From the NCBI GenBank assembly GCA_041395105.1, contig JAWLBB010000008.1:103379-167378 (forward strand): DNA of 64,000 nt, read 5' to 3'. Below the pieces are notes generated by a model. The model was not told where the DNA came from. It ran no database searches and saw nothing but the letters and a program-made list of their open reading frames with translations. Made by a program: the position numbers and the translations under genes. Shown here piece after piece: positions 43,941 through 53,592 of this stretch; the first letter of the stretch is position 1, and every line of letters begins with the position of its first letter. The DNA is from Opitutaceae bacterium. Lineage in GTDB: Bacteria; Verrucomicrobiota; Verrucomicrobiia; Opitutales; Opitutaceae.

Positions 43941-44068
43941 CCCTGAGAATCGGCAATCCGGGCGATTGTCGGTCCTGACGGCACTCCATCTGCTTCAGTT
44001 CCTGCCGATCTTCAATCTGGGGAATTCCCTTTTCACCACGCGAAAAACCATTCATTCCACTTTGCTCC

Positions 44069-46570
44069 ATGGCCACAGCAACCAGGAAATCACCGAAAAA
44101 GAAGGCTGCCGCAAACAGCTTCAAGTTCTCCACCGGTGAATCGGTCGAGGAAATCAAGCTCTCGATCTGCAATCATCTCAAATACACCCTGGCGCGCGAT
44201 CCGCATACGGCGACGCTGCGCGACTGGTGGATCTCGACCTCGATGGCGGTGCGCGATCGCATCATCGAGCGGATGATCCGCACCCAGGGCACCCACCACA
44301 ACAAGAACGCCCGGCGGGTCTATTACCTTTCGCTCGAGTACCTGATGGGACGCCTGCTGGTGAACAACCTGATCAATTCCGGCATTTACGATCAGACCCG
44401 TGACGCCCTGTCCGAACTTGGTCTCGATTTCGAGGAGATCCGGGAGGAGGAGGTCGACATGGGTTTGGGCAATGGAGGTCTCGGCCGGCTGGCGGCCTGT
44501 TTCCTCGATTCGATGGCCACGCTTGATCTGCCCGCCATCGGCTACGGCATCCATTACGAATTCGGCCTGTTTCGCCAGGAGTTCGTCGACGGTCATCAAG
44601 TGGAGCATCCGGACAACTGGACGGTATTCGGAACGCCCTGGGAGATCGTCCGTCCCGAATACACGGTCCGGGTCCAACTCTACGGTCGGGTCGAAAACGT
44701 CTTCGACGACCGCGGCAATGTCCGTCCCCGGTGGGTGGACACGCAGTATGTGCTGGGGGTGCCCTACGACATCCCGATCTGCGGTTACGAGACGAACACG
44801 GTCAACTTTCTCCGCCTCTGGGCCTCCCGGTCGTCCGAGGAGTTCGACCTCGATGTCTTCAACGAGGGCGGTTATGTCGAGGCGGTCCGGGAAAAGGCGG
44901 TCGGCGAGACCGTGTCGAAGGTCCTTTACCCGAACGACAAGACGGAAAACGGCAAGGAGCTCCGGCTGGTCCAGCAGTACTTCTTCGTCAGCTGTTCACT
45001 GCGGGACATCATCCGCCGCTACCGCACGAGCAACAGCGGTTGGGAAGGCTTTGCCGGCAAGGTGGCCCTGCAACTCAACGACACCCACCCGGCGGTGGCG
45101 GTCGCGGAGTTGATGCGGATCCTCGTCGATGAGGAAATGCTGGAATGGTCCCATGCCTGGTCGATCGTCACGCAGACATTCGGCTACACCAATCACACCC
45201 TGCTCCCCGAAGCGCTGGAGAAGTGGGGCGTGCCGCTCTTTGAGCGGATCCTTCCGCGGCACTTGCAGATCATCTACCGGATCAATTCGGAATTGATGGA
45301 GACAGTCGAAGAGAAGTGGCCGGGCGATGTCTCCAAGAAGCAGGTTCTGTCGCTGATCGAGGAAAACGGCAGCAAGATGATCCGGATGGCCAACCTGGCG
45401 GTGGTCGGCAGCCATTCCGTCAACGGGGTCGCCGCCATTCATTCCCAGCTGATCAAAAGTCACCTCTTTCCGGAATTCGCCGAGCTCTATCCGGATCGGT
45501 TCAACAACAAGACGAACGGGATCACCCCACGCCGCTGGCTGCTCGCCTGCAACCGGCGTCTCGCCCAGTTGATCACTTCACGGATCGGGGATGGCTGGCC
45601 CAAGGACCTCAATCTGCTCAGGAAGCTGGAGCCGCTGGCCGACGACCCCGATTTCCAGCGGGAGTTCATGGCGATCAAGCATGCCAACAAAGTGGACCTG
45701 TCCAAGGTCATCGCGGACGAATGCGGGGTATCGGTCGATCCGAACGCCATCTTCGATGTTCAGATCAAGCGTCTCCATGAATACAAGCGGCAGCATCTCA
45801 ATCTGCTCCATATCCTGACCCTCTACCGCAGTCTGCTTCAGAATCCCGACCTCGACATCGCTCCGCGGGTCTTCATTTTTGCGGCCAAGGCCGCCCCGGG
45901 CTACGAACTGGCCAAGACGATCATCCATGCGATCAACGCGGTGGGGGCCGTCATCAACACCGATGTGCGGATCAAGGGCAAGCTGAAGGTCGTCTTCCTG
46001 CCCAATTACCGGGTATCCCTGGCGTCCCGGATCATTCCGGCGGCCGACGTTTCGGAGCAGATCTCGACGGCGGGCAAGGAAGCTTCAGGAACCGGTAACA
46101 TGAAGCTGGCGCTGAACGGAGCTGTCACCATCGGGACCCTCGATGGTGCCAACATCGAGATCGGCGAGGAAGTGGGTGACGACAATATCTTCATCTTCGG
46201 ACTGACCGTTGAGGAGGTTCAGAATCTGGTGGCCGAGGGCTATGACAACTGGTCCTGCTACTTCAAGAACGAGAACCTCAGGCACGTCGTCGATTGGATC
46301 GGTTCGGACTACTTCACACCTGTCGAGCGGGGAAGCCTGACTTCACTCAGGCAGAGTCTTCTTGAACGGGGCGATCCGTTTCTCGTCCTCGCGGATTATG
46401 CGGCCTACTGTGCCTGCCAGGAGCGGGTCGACGAGGCCTATAAGGATCCGGTCCGTTGGGCCCGCATGGCCATCCTCAATACCGCGCGGGTGGGCAAATT
46501 CTCCAGTGACCGGACGATCAGCCAGTATGCGCGTGAGATCTGGAAACTTGACCCGGTGCGGGTTCGGTGA
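44069..46570 (+). CDS. glgP: Glycogen/starch phosphorylase
   Basis: The 833-residue enzyme releases glucose 1-phosphate from glycogen. The PLP-site signature EASGTGNMKLALNGA contains the Schiff-base lysine, and the N-terminal YLSLEYLMGRLL, GNGGLGRLAACFLDS and NDTHPA segments are typical of GT35. Length is normal (about 815-840). The N-terminus has a short basic tail (ATRKSPKKKAAA). The gene stands alone but complements glgC at 16203. Confidence 0.96.
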   Translation: MATATRKSPKKKAAANSFKFSTGESVEEIKLSICNHLKYTLARDPHTATLRDWWISTSMAVRDRIIERMIRTQGTHHNKNARRVYYLSLEYLMGRLLVNNLINSGIYDQTRDALSELGLDFEEIREEEVDMGLGNGGLGRLAACFLDSMATLDLPAIGYGIHYEFGLFRQEFVDGHQVEHPDNWTVFGTPWEIVRPEYTVRVQLYGRVENVFDDRGNVRPRWVDTQYVLGVPYDIPICGYETNTVNFLRLWASRSSEEFDLDVFNEGGYVEAVREKAVGETVSKVLYPNDKTENGKELRLVQQYFFVSCSLRDIIRRYRTSNSGWEGFAGKVALQLNDTHPAVAVAELMRILVDEEMLEWSHAWSIVTQTFGYTNHTLLPEALEKWGVPLFERILPRHLQIIYRINSELMETVEEKWPGDVSKKQVLSLIEENGSKMIRMANLAVVGSHSVNGVAAIHSQLIKSHLFPEFAELYPDRFNNKTNGITPRRWLLACNRRLAQLITSRIGDGWPKDLNLLRKLEPLADDPDFQREFMAIKHANKVDLSKVIADECGVSVDPNAIFDVQIKRLHEYKRQHLNLLHILTLYRSLLQNPDLDIAPRVFIFAAKAAPGYELAKTIIHAINAVGAVINTDVRIKGKLKVVFLPNYRVSLASRIIPAADVSEQISTAGKEASGTGNMKLALNGAVTIGTLDGANIEIGEEVGDDNIFIFGLTVEEVQNLVAEGYDNWSCYFKNENLRHVVDWIGSDYFTPVERGSLTSLRQSLLERGDPFLVLADYAAYCACQERVDEAYKDPVRWARMAILNTARVGKFSSDRTISQYAREIWKLDPVRVR

Positions 46571-46659
46571 TCACGGTTTCCTGAGATCGCCCCCAGTTTG
46601 TCCTTTTCGGGAACCCCTCGGCCTCTGCGGGGTCTGGACGGGCGACCCACCGAACCGTC

Positions 46660-47766
46660 ATGTACCGTTGTCACTCAATCATCCCATTCCTGCTCGCTCT
46701 GGTTTCGACTGCCGGCTTCTCGGCTGACCGTCCGGTCCATTATCAGACCCTGACCGGTTTTGACAATCCCATCAGTTGCGCCTTCGACCTGAGCGGCGAC
46801 CTCCTTTTCGTCGTCAATTCCGCCCGTGGTGAGTACGGCTGGGTGTCGGGTCGTGGGGCGGTCAGCAAAGTGGCCGTGGCTGCCGATGGCACCCTTTCCA
46901 TGATCGATGACCGTTTTGTGACCGGCCTCGGAGGTCCCATGGGCATCGCAATCCTTCCGGTGGAGATTGGTCGTTTTGCCGCCGGGACGATCTTTGTCAG
47001 CCAGGGTGGCGCGTGGGTGGTCAATCGATCGGGCGAGCTTGTCCGGAACACCTTTGATCTGGAAACCGGGGTCTTTGCCATTGATCCGGAATCGGGTCGG
47101 ATAGTCGGCAAATTGCTGATGGGTCCCGGGACGAGATTTTCGCAATCACTCGGTCACGGGGTGGTCAACCCGTTGGGTATCTGCTTCAACCCCGCCGGCG
47201 ATCTCTTTGTGTGCGATGGCGGCTCGGGCGGACCCAATCTATCCCCTCCGGTGGATGGACGGGCCGGGATCATCCGAATCCCGGCGGATCAGCTCGATTC
47301 CGTCGCGGCCGGGAACGGAGCCGAGGGCCTCGATTTCCTCGGGGTGGCCAATGGGCCGACCACTCTCTTCTGGCACGCCGCCAGCAACAGTCTGATGGCG
47401 ACGACCGGGAGCGGCATGGGACCTCTCGGGGGCGCGGTTTTCCGGTTGCCGCGCGGCGATTTCTCAGAGCGAGGGTCGGTCGAGACGGTTGGCAGTGGCC
47501 TGACGGCGGTCGCCGGTGCGTTCATCACGCCCGCGGGAACCGCGATCGCCATCGTCAATTCGGGCGAGATCCGGCGGATTCGATCAAAGGAAAAGTCCAA
47601 GGATATCCGTCTCAGACCCGAACTTTACCTGGTGACCCCGGGAGCACCGGCGGCGAAGACCCTGCCGGACGGTCGGATCATGACAGTCATTCCCGAGCAG
47701 GCCGGCGGCGGAATCGCCGACTGGCATCAGCAGGTTCAGGTCATTCTTTTCCCTTCCGAAACCTGA
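46660..47766 (+). CDS. Secreted NHL/SMP-30-like beta-propeller protein
   Basis: The 368-residue protein has a signal peptide (FLLALVSTAGFSA) and repeated strands with Gly/Asp turns (CAFDLSGDLLFVVN, GICFNPAGDLFVCDGG, MGIAILP), as in six-bladed NHL or gluconolactonase-type propellers. A GGAW strand and the conserved GNGAEGLDFLG loop are seen, but no catalytic residues can be assigned. It lies between glgP and ald and seems transcribed on its own. The function is unknown. Confidence 0.75.
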   Translation: MYRCHSIIPFLLALVSTAGFSADRPVHYQTLTGFDNPISCAFDLSGDLLFVVNSARGEYGWVSGRGAVSKVAVAADGTLSMIDDRFVTGLGGPMGIAILPVEIGRFAAGTIFVSQGGAWVVNRSGELVRNTFDLETGVFAIDPESGRIVGKLLMGPGTRFSQSLGHGVVNPLGICFNPAGDLFVCDGGSGGPNLSPPVDGRAGIIRIPADQLDSVAAGNGAEGLDFLGVANGPTTLFWHAASNSLMATTGSGMGPLGGAVFRLPRGDFSERGSVETVGSGLTAVAGAFITPAGTAIAIVNSGEIRRIRSKEKSKDIRLRPELYLVTPGAPAAKTLPDGRIMTVIPEQAGGGIADWHQQVQVILFPSET

Positions 47767-47845
47767 AGGCTTTCTCCGATTTCGTCACTTTGGAGAACGC
47801 CTCTTAGGTTGCCATTTGACGGTGGCTTCATACCGTCGGGCGGAA

Positions 47846-48934
47846 ATGGTAACTTTCGGCGTTCCCAAGGAAATCAAGGTCGGAGAGACTCGTGTATCGA
47901 TGACACCGACGGTCTGTCGCCGGGTGACGGCGATGGGCGCCCATGTCGTCATTCAGAAATCAGCCGGCCAGTTTGCCGGATTCACCGATGCGGAGTATGA
48001 GGCGGCCGGCGCCCGGGTGGTGAGCACGGCCAAGCGGGTCTTCGATCAGGCGGACCTCATTCTCAAGGTCAAGGAGCCTCTGGAACCGGAGTATGAACTG
48101 CTGCGTGACGGGCAGGCCCTGTTCACCTATCTTCACCTAGCCGCCTGCCTTCCGCTCGCCCGATGCCTGCTCAGGCGCAATATTCTTGGCATCGCCTATG
48201 AGACGGTGGAGTCCCAGGACGGCAGTCTTCCACTGCTCAAACCGATGTCGCAGATCGCCGGGCGGCTTTCCGTCCAGATCGGCGCTTTCTTTCTGCAGAG
48301 TCAGCACGGGGGGTCCGGGGTCCTGTTGGGCGGAGTGCCGGGAACCAATCCGGGTCGGGTGACCATCCTCGGGGCCGGGAATTCAGGGGCCCACGCCTGC
48401 CGGATCGCCGTGGGAATGGGCGCCCAGGTGACCCTGCTGGATATCGACAGTCGAAAGCTGGACTTTCTGGACTCCGAATATCAGGGCCGGGTGGTCACTC
48501 TCCTGGCCAATCCGGGAAATATCGAAAAGGCGGTCGCTTCGGCCGATCTCCTGATCGGCGCGGTCCTCATCCCGGCTGCCAAGGCTCCGGTCATTGTTTC
48601 CGCCGACATGGTCCGGGCGATGCGTCCCGGAAGCGTCATCGTCGACATCGCGGTTGATCAGGGAGGGTGCATCGAGACGATCAGTCCGACCTCGGTCGAA
48701 AAGCCGACCTACAAACGAAGCGGGGTTGTCCACTATGCGGTGCCCAATATGCCGGCTCTGGTGGGGCGAACCTCGACCATCGCGTTGACCCAGGCGACCG
48801 AACCCTTCGTCGTGGCCATCGCGGAGAAGGGGCTGAGCCGCGCTCTTGAAGAGGTGCGGGGCCTGGCCAAAGGCATCAACACCATGGGCGGCCGGGCGAT
48901 TCATCCGCAGATCTCGAATCTGCTGGGCACGTGA
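47846..48934 (+). CDS. ald: Alanine dehydrogenase
   Basis: The 362-residue NAD-dependent enzyme interconverts alanine and pyruvate plus ammonia. The N-terminal VPKEIKVGETRVSMTP, KVKEPLEPEYE, HLAACLPLARCLL, the Rossmann motif ILGAGNSGAHA and DQGGCIETISPTS are typical of Ald. The start is taken at the ATG 47846; a TTG at 47816 is in frame. The stop overlaps the GTG start of the glycosyltransferase gene by 4 bases (GTGA), so the two are probably cotranslated. Confidence 0.94.
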   Translation: MVTFGVPKEIKVGETRVSMTPTVCRRVTAMGAHVVIQKSAGQFAGFTDAEYEAAGARVVSTAKRVFDQADLILKVKEPLEPEYELLRDGQALFTYLHLAACLPLARCLLRRNILGIAYETVESQDGSLPLLKPMSQIAGRLSVQIGAFFLQSQHGGSGVLLGGVPGTNPGRVTILGAGNSGAHACRIAVGMGAQVTLLDIDSRKLDFLDSEYQGRVVTLLANPGNIEKAVASADLLIGAVLIPAAKAPVIVSADMVRAMRPGSVIVDIAVDQGGCIETISPTSVEKPTYKRSGVVHYAVPNMPALVGRTSTIALTQATEPFVVAIAEKGLSRALEEVRGLAKGINTMGGRAIHPQISNLLGT

Positions 48935-49782
48935 CGGCCGAAGCCCGCGGGACGCGGCCTCCGGAACGGGGGTCGGTACCCGAATATTCCGTCGTCATCC
49001 CGGCCTACAATGAAGAACGCCGTCTGCCGCCCGCCCTGCGTGAGTTGACCGATTACGGGAACGCCCGGGGGACGGATTTCGAGGTGATCGCGGTGGTGGA
49101 GCGATCCCGCGACCGCACCCTGCAGCGGGCGGTCGAGGTGGCGGCCCGGCGTCCGCCGGTCCGGGTGATCGACAACCCGATCCATCGCGGCAAGGGCTAT
49201 GCCGTGAGGACCGGCGTGCACCGGGCCCGTGGCGGAATCATCTTCGTCATGGATGCCGACCTGAGCGTGCCGGTCAATCATGTGGGCTACTTCCTCGACC
49301 GGTTCGCGGAGGACCCCGGGATTGACCTCCTCGTCGGCAACCGACAACATCCCGACAGCCTGATTACCCGGCGGCAATCCCGCGTCCGCGAAATGATGGG
49401 CAAGTCGTTCAACCGCATTGTACGAATATTTGGATACAGCAGGATGTTGGATACGCAATGCGGATTCAAGGCCTATCGGAGCAATGCGGCCCGGGCCATC
49501 TTCGAACGCCAGATGCTCGACGGGTTCGTCTGCGACCTCGAGGCCATCATGCTGGCCGAGACCATGGGCTTCCGGGTGGTCGAGATGCCGGTGCGCTGGG
49601 TCAATTCGCCGGAATCGCGGGTCCGTCTCTTCGTCGACAGCCTGCACATGCTCCTCGACCTCCTGCGCCTGCGCCGTCTGGTCCGGCAGACTCTCAGGGA
49701 CCACCCTTATCCGGACGGAACGGCGGGGACTCCATTGCCCGGGTCGCCTGCGGAAGCCGATGCAGAACGTGTAAGGGAATAA
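48931..49782 (+). CDS. Family 2 glycosyltransferase (polyprenyl-phosphate sugar type)
   Basis: The 283-residue protein has VVIPAYNEERRLP at the N-terminus, the DXD-like metal site DADLSVP, the acceptor motif QCGFKAYR, and W/R residues near the end (VRWVNSPESRV), as in dolichyl- or undecaprenyl-phosphate beta-glucosyl/mannosyltransferases. It probably transfers a sugar from a nucleotide donor to a lipid carrier on the membrane face, though no strong transmembrane helix is seen. It starts with GTG inside the ald stop and its stop overlaps the tag start by one base. Confidence 0.85.
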   Translation: MTAEARGTRPPERGSVPEYSVVIPAYNEERRLPPALRELTDYGNARGTDFEVIAVVERSRDRTLQRAVEVAARRPPVRVIDNPIHRGKGYAVRTGVHRARGGIIFVMDADLSVPVNHVGYFLDRFAEDPGIDLLVGNRQHPDSLITRRQSRVREMMGKSFNRIVRIFGYSRMLDTQCGFKAYRSNAARAIFERQMLDGFVCDLEAIMLAETMGFRVVEMPVRWVNSPESRVRLFVDSLHMLLDLLRLRRLVRQTLRDHPYPDGTAGTPLPGSPAEADAERVRE

Positions 49783-50378
49783 TGGATACAATAGCCGACG
49801 ACAGGACGCGGTGCCGGTGGGCGGGGGATGACCCGCTCTACCGGTCCTATCACGACGAAGAGTGGGGTGTGCCGGTGCGTGATGACCGGCTTCTCTTTGA
49901 GTTTCTCATTCTGGAAGGGGCCCAGGCCGGGCTGAGCTGGATCACGGTGCTGCGGAAGCGAGCGCACTACCGCAAGGTATATGACGGATTCGATCCGGAG
50001 AAGATCGCCCGTTGGTCGCCGGCCAGGCAGGAGAGGCTGCTGCAGGATCCGGGCATCATCCGGAATCGCCTGAAGGTGGCCTCGGCGGTGGGCAATGCCC
50101 GGGCGGTTCTTCAGTTGCGGGAGAGGGGAGTGACGCTGACGGACTTCCTCTGGGATTTTGTGGAGGGCGCGCCGATTCAGAACCGGTGGGCATCGATGAA
50201 GTCGGTGCCGGCCACGACCGATGAGTCCGACCGGATGAGCCGCGAATTGAAACGACTTGGCTTCAGGTTCGTGGGTTCCACCATCTGCTACGCGTTCATG
50301 CAGGCGGTGGGCATGGTCAACGACCACACGATCGACTGTTTCCGGCACGGGGAACTCGGCCCCCCGGAAGCGTCCTGA
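49782..50378 (+). CDS. tag: DNA-3-methyladenine glycosylase I
   Basis: The 198-residue base-excision enzyme removes 3-methyladenine. CRWAGDDPLYRSYHDEEWG holds the N-terminal zinc Cys and His, the HhH-like GLSWITVLRKR segment and the C-terminal DHTIDCFRH zinc ligands are present. Length is normal. The start ATG overlaps the glycosyltransferase stop by one base, and a hairpin terminator follows. Confidence 0.95.
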   Translation: MDTIADDRTRCRWAGDDPLYRSYHDEEWGVPVRDDRLLFEFLILEGAQAGLSWITVLRKRAHYRKVYDGFDPEKIARWSPARQERLLQDPGIIRNRLKVASAVGNARAVLQLRERGVTLTDFLWDFVEGAPIQNRWASMKSVPATTDESDRMSRELKRLGFRFVGSTICYAFMQAVGMVNDHTIDCFRHGELGPPEAS

Positions 50379-50393
50379 GGCGCCTTCAACAAA

Positions 50394-50428
50394 ACGCCCG
50401 CCCCGCGAAGGGCGGGACGGGCGTCTTT
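50394..50428. terminator. Probable bidirectional terminator after tag
   Basis: ACGCCCGCCC pairs with GGGCGGG(A)CG through nine base pairs with one bulge, followed by GTCTTTG. It lies between the convergent tag and thioredoxin-like genes. The T-run is short, so efficiency is uncertain. Confidence 0.6.
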
Positions 50429-50448
50429 GTCGAACCTCGAAACGAAAG

Positions 50449-50901
50449 TCACTCAATCATCTTTGAGAGCTCGCCGAGGAAGGGTTGCGGCCCGCCGTCC
50501 CGATAGGAGAGGCGGCCGATGATCCGGCCCTGACTGTCGGTCACGACAATGGCCGGATATCCAGAAATATCATACTTTTTCTGCAGGGCGCGGTTGTGCT
50601 TGATCTGCGACTCGGGCAGTTGGTAGGAACGGGGAAAGGCGAGCTTGAGCAGGACGAGGTGATCCTCGGCATAACGGGCGAATTCCGGGGTGTTGAAGAT
50701 CTCGTCCTCCATCTTCTGGGACCAGACACACCAGTCCGATCCGGTGAAGAACATGAAGACCGGGCGGTTTGTCTTGAGGGACATTTCCATCGCTTCGGTC
50801 TCGTTCGTCATCCAGGCGATCGGATCGGTTCCGGCAACTCCCGCGGTGCCTGCGCCGGCGGCGAAGGCAAGGATGGCGGTGAGTTGGCGGACTGTATTCA
50901 T
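50449..50901 (-). CDS. Secreted thioredoxin-like protein with one active-site cysteine
   Basis: The 150-residue protein has a signal peptide (ILAFAAGAGTAGVAG) and a thioredoxin fold with FFTGSDWCVWSQKME, where the usual second cysteine of CXXC is serine (CVWS). The cis-proline strand GYPAIVV is present. It belongs to the thioredoxin_7/DUF255-like group; a single cysteine suggests an isomerase- or reductase-like role needing another partner, or a non-redox role. Periplasmic location is inferred. Confidence 0.85.
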   Translation of the reverse strand: MNTVRQLTAILAFAAGAGTAGVAGTDPIAWMTNETEAMEMSLKTNRPVFMFFTGSDWCVWSQKMEDEIFNTPEFARYAEDHLVLLKLAFPRSYQLPESQIKHNRALQKKYDISGYPAIVVTDSQGRIIGRLSYRDGGPQPFLGELSKMIE

Positions 50902-51040
50902 TTTCGAATGATTCGGCTCCGGCGGCGGGGTGGCCCGGAAGGGGCCGGACGGTCATGTAGTGCTGGAACGAAGACAATGAACCGGCTTGATTTGGGAAAC
51001 AATCACGAAATGCAGCCGATCCTTGATTTTGATCCGATGG

Positions 51041-51074
51041 CTTGACATCAAGGTAAAAAGTGTCGATTTGACAC
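51041..51074. promoter_or_regulatory. Two palindromes before the MarR-type gene (likely operators)
   Basis: CTTGACATCAAG (51041-51052; 5-base arms) and GTGTCGATTTGACAC (51060-51074; 5-base arms) lie next to each other, directly before the likely start codon of the MarR regulator. The first also contains TTGACA, a perfect -35 sequence. MarR proteins commonly bind such short palindromes to repress their own operon, so autoregulation is plausible. Confidence 0.55.
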
Positions 51075-51076
51075 AA

Positions 51077-51493
51077 GTGACTTCGCCCGATCCGGCAGAA
51101 ACCTTGGAGGAAATCCTCCAGCGAGCCGCCCATCGACTCGGCCAAATCAGGCGAATATGGATTCGCGAAAAGTTTCGCATGGGTGAATCTGATTTTGGAA
51201 TCCTGCGCCAGCTCGGCCGATCCGGACCGATGCCGGTGTCGGCGGTTGGACGCAAGCTGTTGCTGACGAGTGGTTCGATCACGACAGCGGTGGATCGGAT
51301 GGTGCGCCGTGGCATGGTGGTCCGGTCCGTTCCTCCGACCGATCGACGCAGGGTCCTGGTCGGCCTGACACCCGGGGGGCAGGCCCTGCTCAAGGCCATG
51401 CTCCCGGCCTACCGGACCTTGATGGAGGAGGCATTTTCGTCCTTGAGCGTGGTCGAAAAGTCACAATTGGCCGTTCTGCTTGGGAAATTGTAA
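51077..51493 (+). CDS. MarR-family transcription regulator
   Basis: The protein (138 residues from GTG 51077) has the winged helix of MarR regulators: ESDFGILRQLGRSGPMPVSAVG, recognition helix LTSGSITTAVDRMVRRGMV, and the wing PTDRRRVLVGLTPGG. The exact start is uncertain; TTG 51068 and upstream ATG 50987 are in frame, but the operators would then be inside the gene. The flavin reductase-like gene begins 46 bases after its stop and may be the regulated target. Confidence 0.88.
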   Translation: MTSPDPAETLEEILQRAAHRLGQIRRIWIREKFRMGESDFGILRQLGRSGPMPVSAVGRKLLLTSGSITTAVDRMVRRGMVVRSVPPTDRRRVLVGLTPGGQALLKAMLPAYRTLMEEAFSSLSVVEKSQLAVLLGKL

Positions 51494-51539
51494 ATTTTTC
51501 GTGGATCGAACGGATCGGGTCTTCCAGGATCGACGTCTT

Positions 51540-52160
51540 ATGCAAATTGATTTTCGGACGGCGACGCCGTTGGAACGCTACAAGATCCTGACCGCCGTGG
51601 TTGTTCCCCGGCCGATTGCCTGGATCACCACGGTTGACCGCAAGGGGCGGATCAACGCGGCGCCTTTCAGTTTCTTCAACGCGGTCGGAGCGGATCCTGC
51701 GCTGGTAGCGATCGGGATCGGCAACCGGGGCGGGGGCGTCCCCAAGGACACGGTCATCAATATCCGGGATACCGGTGAATTCGTGATCAACCTGGTGACT
51801 GACCTCAATGCCGCTGCGATGAATGTGACGGCTGCGGAGTTCGCTCAAGGGGTGAATGAACTCGAGAAGGCGGGGCTGACCACGCTGCCGTCGATCCAGG
51901 TGGCGGCGCCACGGATTGCCGAATCACCGGTTCATCTGGAGTGTCGCGAAGTCCAGACGATCGAGATCGGGCGGAGCCGCATTCTCATCGGCGAAGTCGT
52001 CGAGGTGCACATCGACGACGCCTGTTACGACGCCGGGAAGGGCTATGTGGCCACCGAGAAGCTGGCTGCCGTCGGGCGCATGCACGGACGGGGCTGGTAT
52101 GCCCGGACATCCGATCTCTATGAGATCCCCCGGATTACGCCTGAGGATCTTGAGCACTGA
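51540..52160 (+). CDS. Flavin reductase-like FMN-binding protein
   Basis: The 206-residue protein is a flavin reductase-like/flavoredoxin-family split barrel, with VVPRPIAWITTVD, NAAPFSFFNAVGADPALVAIGI and the FVINLV strand. The ERYKIL N-terminus favours the flavoredoxin-like branch. It probably reduces or binds FMN with NAD(P)H. It follows the MarR gene and ends convergently with NhaC, overlapping it by 26 bases. Confidence 0.86.
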   Translation: MQIDFRTATPLERYKILTAVVVPRPIAWITTVDRKGRINAAPFSFFNAVGADPALVAIGIGNRGGGVPKDTVINIRDTGEFVINLVTDLNAAAMNVTAAEFAQGVNELEKAGLTTLPSIQVAAPRIAESPVHLECREVQTIEIGRSRILIGEVVEVHIDDACYDAGKGYVATEKLAAVGRMHGRGWYARTSDLYEIPRITPEDLEH

Positions 52161-53592
52161 GCGGTTCCGGCTTTCCCGGCAGCTTGAGCATTGTGATCCC
52201 GGTAAAGCCGTAGAGGATGGAAATTGCGGGGTTGATCAGGTTGAGGAAGGCGTAGGGCAGATAGGCGAAGGGAAAGACGCCGAGGGTGGCCCACATATAG
52301 GCGCCGCAGGTGTTCCATGGGACGAGCGGCGAGGACAGCGTGCCGCCGTCCTCGAGGCACCGCGACAGGTTGCGGGGATCGAGACCCTGCCGATGAAAGG
52401 CCTCCCGGTACATCCTCCCCGGAACCACCACGGAGAGGTACTGGTCTGGGGCGATGAAGTTCATGCCGACACAGGTCAGCACGGTTGCGGTGACGAGGGA
52501 GCCGGTGGAGTGGACCGCTTTGAGGATGGCTCCGGCGATGACGGCGAGCATTCCGGTGCGTTCCATCAAGCCACCGAAGGCTAGCGCACAGATGATCAGG
52601 GCGACGGTTGAGAGCATGCTTTCCATGCCGCCCCGGCTGAGCAGACCATCAACGGCCCCCACGCCGGTTTCGGAAATGACGCCGTTCTGGGCAACGTCCA
52701 TGACCATGGCGAGCGAGACTCCCTGGACGGCCATGGCAGTGATACCCCCGATGACGGCGCCGAGCAGCAGGGCGGGGAGGGCCGGTACCCGCAGGATAAC
52801 CATGACAATGACGAGAAGCGGCGGAATGAGCAGCCACGGAGAGATCCGGTAATGACGGTCCAGGGTGTCCAGGATGGTCTGGATGCCCTCGAGTGAGACC
52901 GTCCCACTATTGTCGTGGCGGAGGCCGAGCAGGAGGTAGAGTATCAGGGCGATGACCAGACTGGGCCCGGTCGTGTAGGTCATGTGCCGGACATGGGAGA
53001 AGAGATCGGTCCCGGCCACTCCGGGTGCCAGATTGGTCGTATCGGAGAGGGGCGACATCTTGTCGCCGAAATAGGCGCCCGAGATGATCGCTCCAGCCAC
53101 CATGGGCAGCGGGAAACCCAGCCCCTGTCCGACCCCGATCAGGGCGATTCCGACCGTGCCGGCGGTTGACCAGGAACTGCCGGTCGAGAGTGAGATGAGG
53201 GCGCAGATGATGCAGGTGGTCGGAAGGAAGACCGATGGGGCAATCAGCTTCAGTCCGTAGGTGATCATGGTCGGGACGATCCCGCTGGCGATCCAGGTCG
53301 CGATGAGCATTCCGATGACGAGGAGGATGAGGCAGGCGGGTAGGGCGACGACGATGCCGTCGGTGATCCCCCGTTGCATCTCGTTCCACCCATAGCCCAG
53401 CCGGAGGCTGAAGAGCCCCGAAAGCACGGTCCCGAAGATGAGCGGGATATGGGGTGAGAGTCCGGCTTCAACCAGACTGCCGATCAGGGGCAGGCGTCCG
53501 AGGAATCCCAGAAAGCCGGTCAGAACCGGCATTTCGGGGATCTCGGTGGCGTTGACCACGGAGAGGCCCAGGAAAAAGATCATCAAGACCAC
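52135..53592 (-). CDS. nhaC: Na+/H+ antiporter NhaC
   Basis: The membrane protein of at least 485 residues has about 11-12 hydrophobic segments and the NhaC motif region GSSWSTAGTVGIALIG plus SGAYFGDKMSPLSDTTNLAPG. The frame continues upstream of the first ATG/GTG, with a sensible N-terminus (PPKLWEALVPVVLMIF) immediately after the stop of the sugar-binding protein gene, but no ordinary start codon lies there; a CTG, ATT or ATC start is possible. It exports sodium against protons. It probably shares a transcript with the binding-protein gene. Confidence 0.9.
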   Translation of the reverse strand: MVLMIFFLGLSVVNATEIPEMPVLTGFLGFLGRLPLIGSLVEAGLSPHIPLIFGTVLSGLFSLRLGYGWNEMQRGITDGIVVALPACLILLVIGMLIATWIASGIVPTMITYGLKLIAPSVFLPTTCIICALISLSTGSSWSTAGTVGIALIGVGQGLGFPLPMVAGAIISGAYFGDKMSPLSDTTNLAPGVAGTDLFSHVRHMTYTTGPSLVIALILYLLLGLRHDNSGTVSLEGIQTILDTLDRHYRISPWLLIPPLLVIVMVILRVPALPALLLGAVIGGITAMAVQGVSLAMVMDVAQNGVISETGVGAVDGLLSRGGMESMLSTVALIICALAFGGLMERTGMLAVIAGAILKAVHSTGSLVTATVLTCVGMNFIAPDQYLSVVVPGRMYREAFHRQGLDPRNLSRCLEDGGTLSSPLVPWNTCGAYMWATLGVFPFAYLPYAFLNLINPAISILYGFTGITMLKLPGKPEPLSAQDPQA

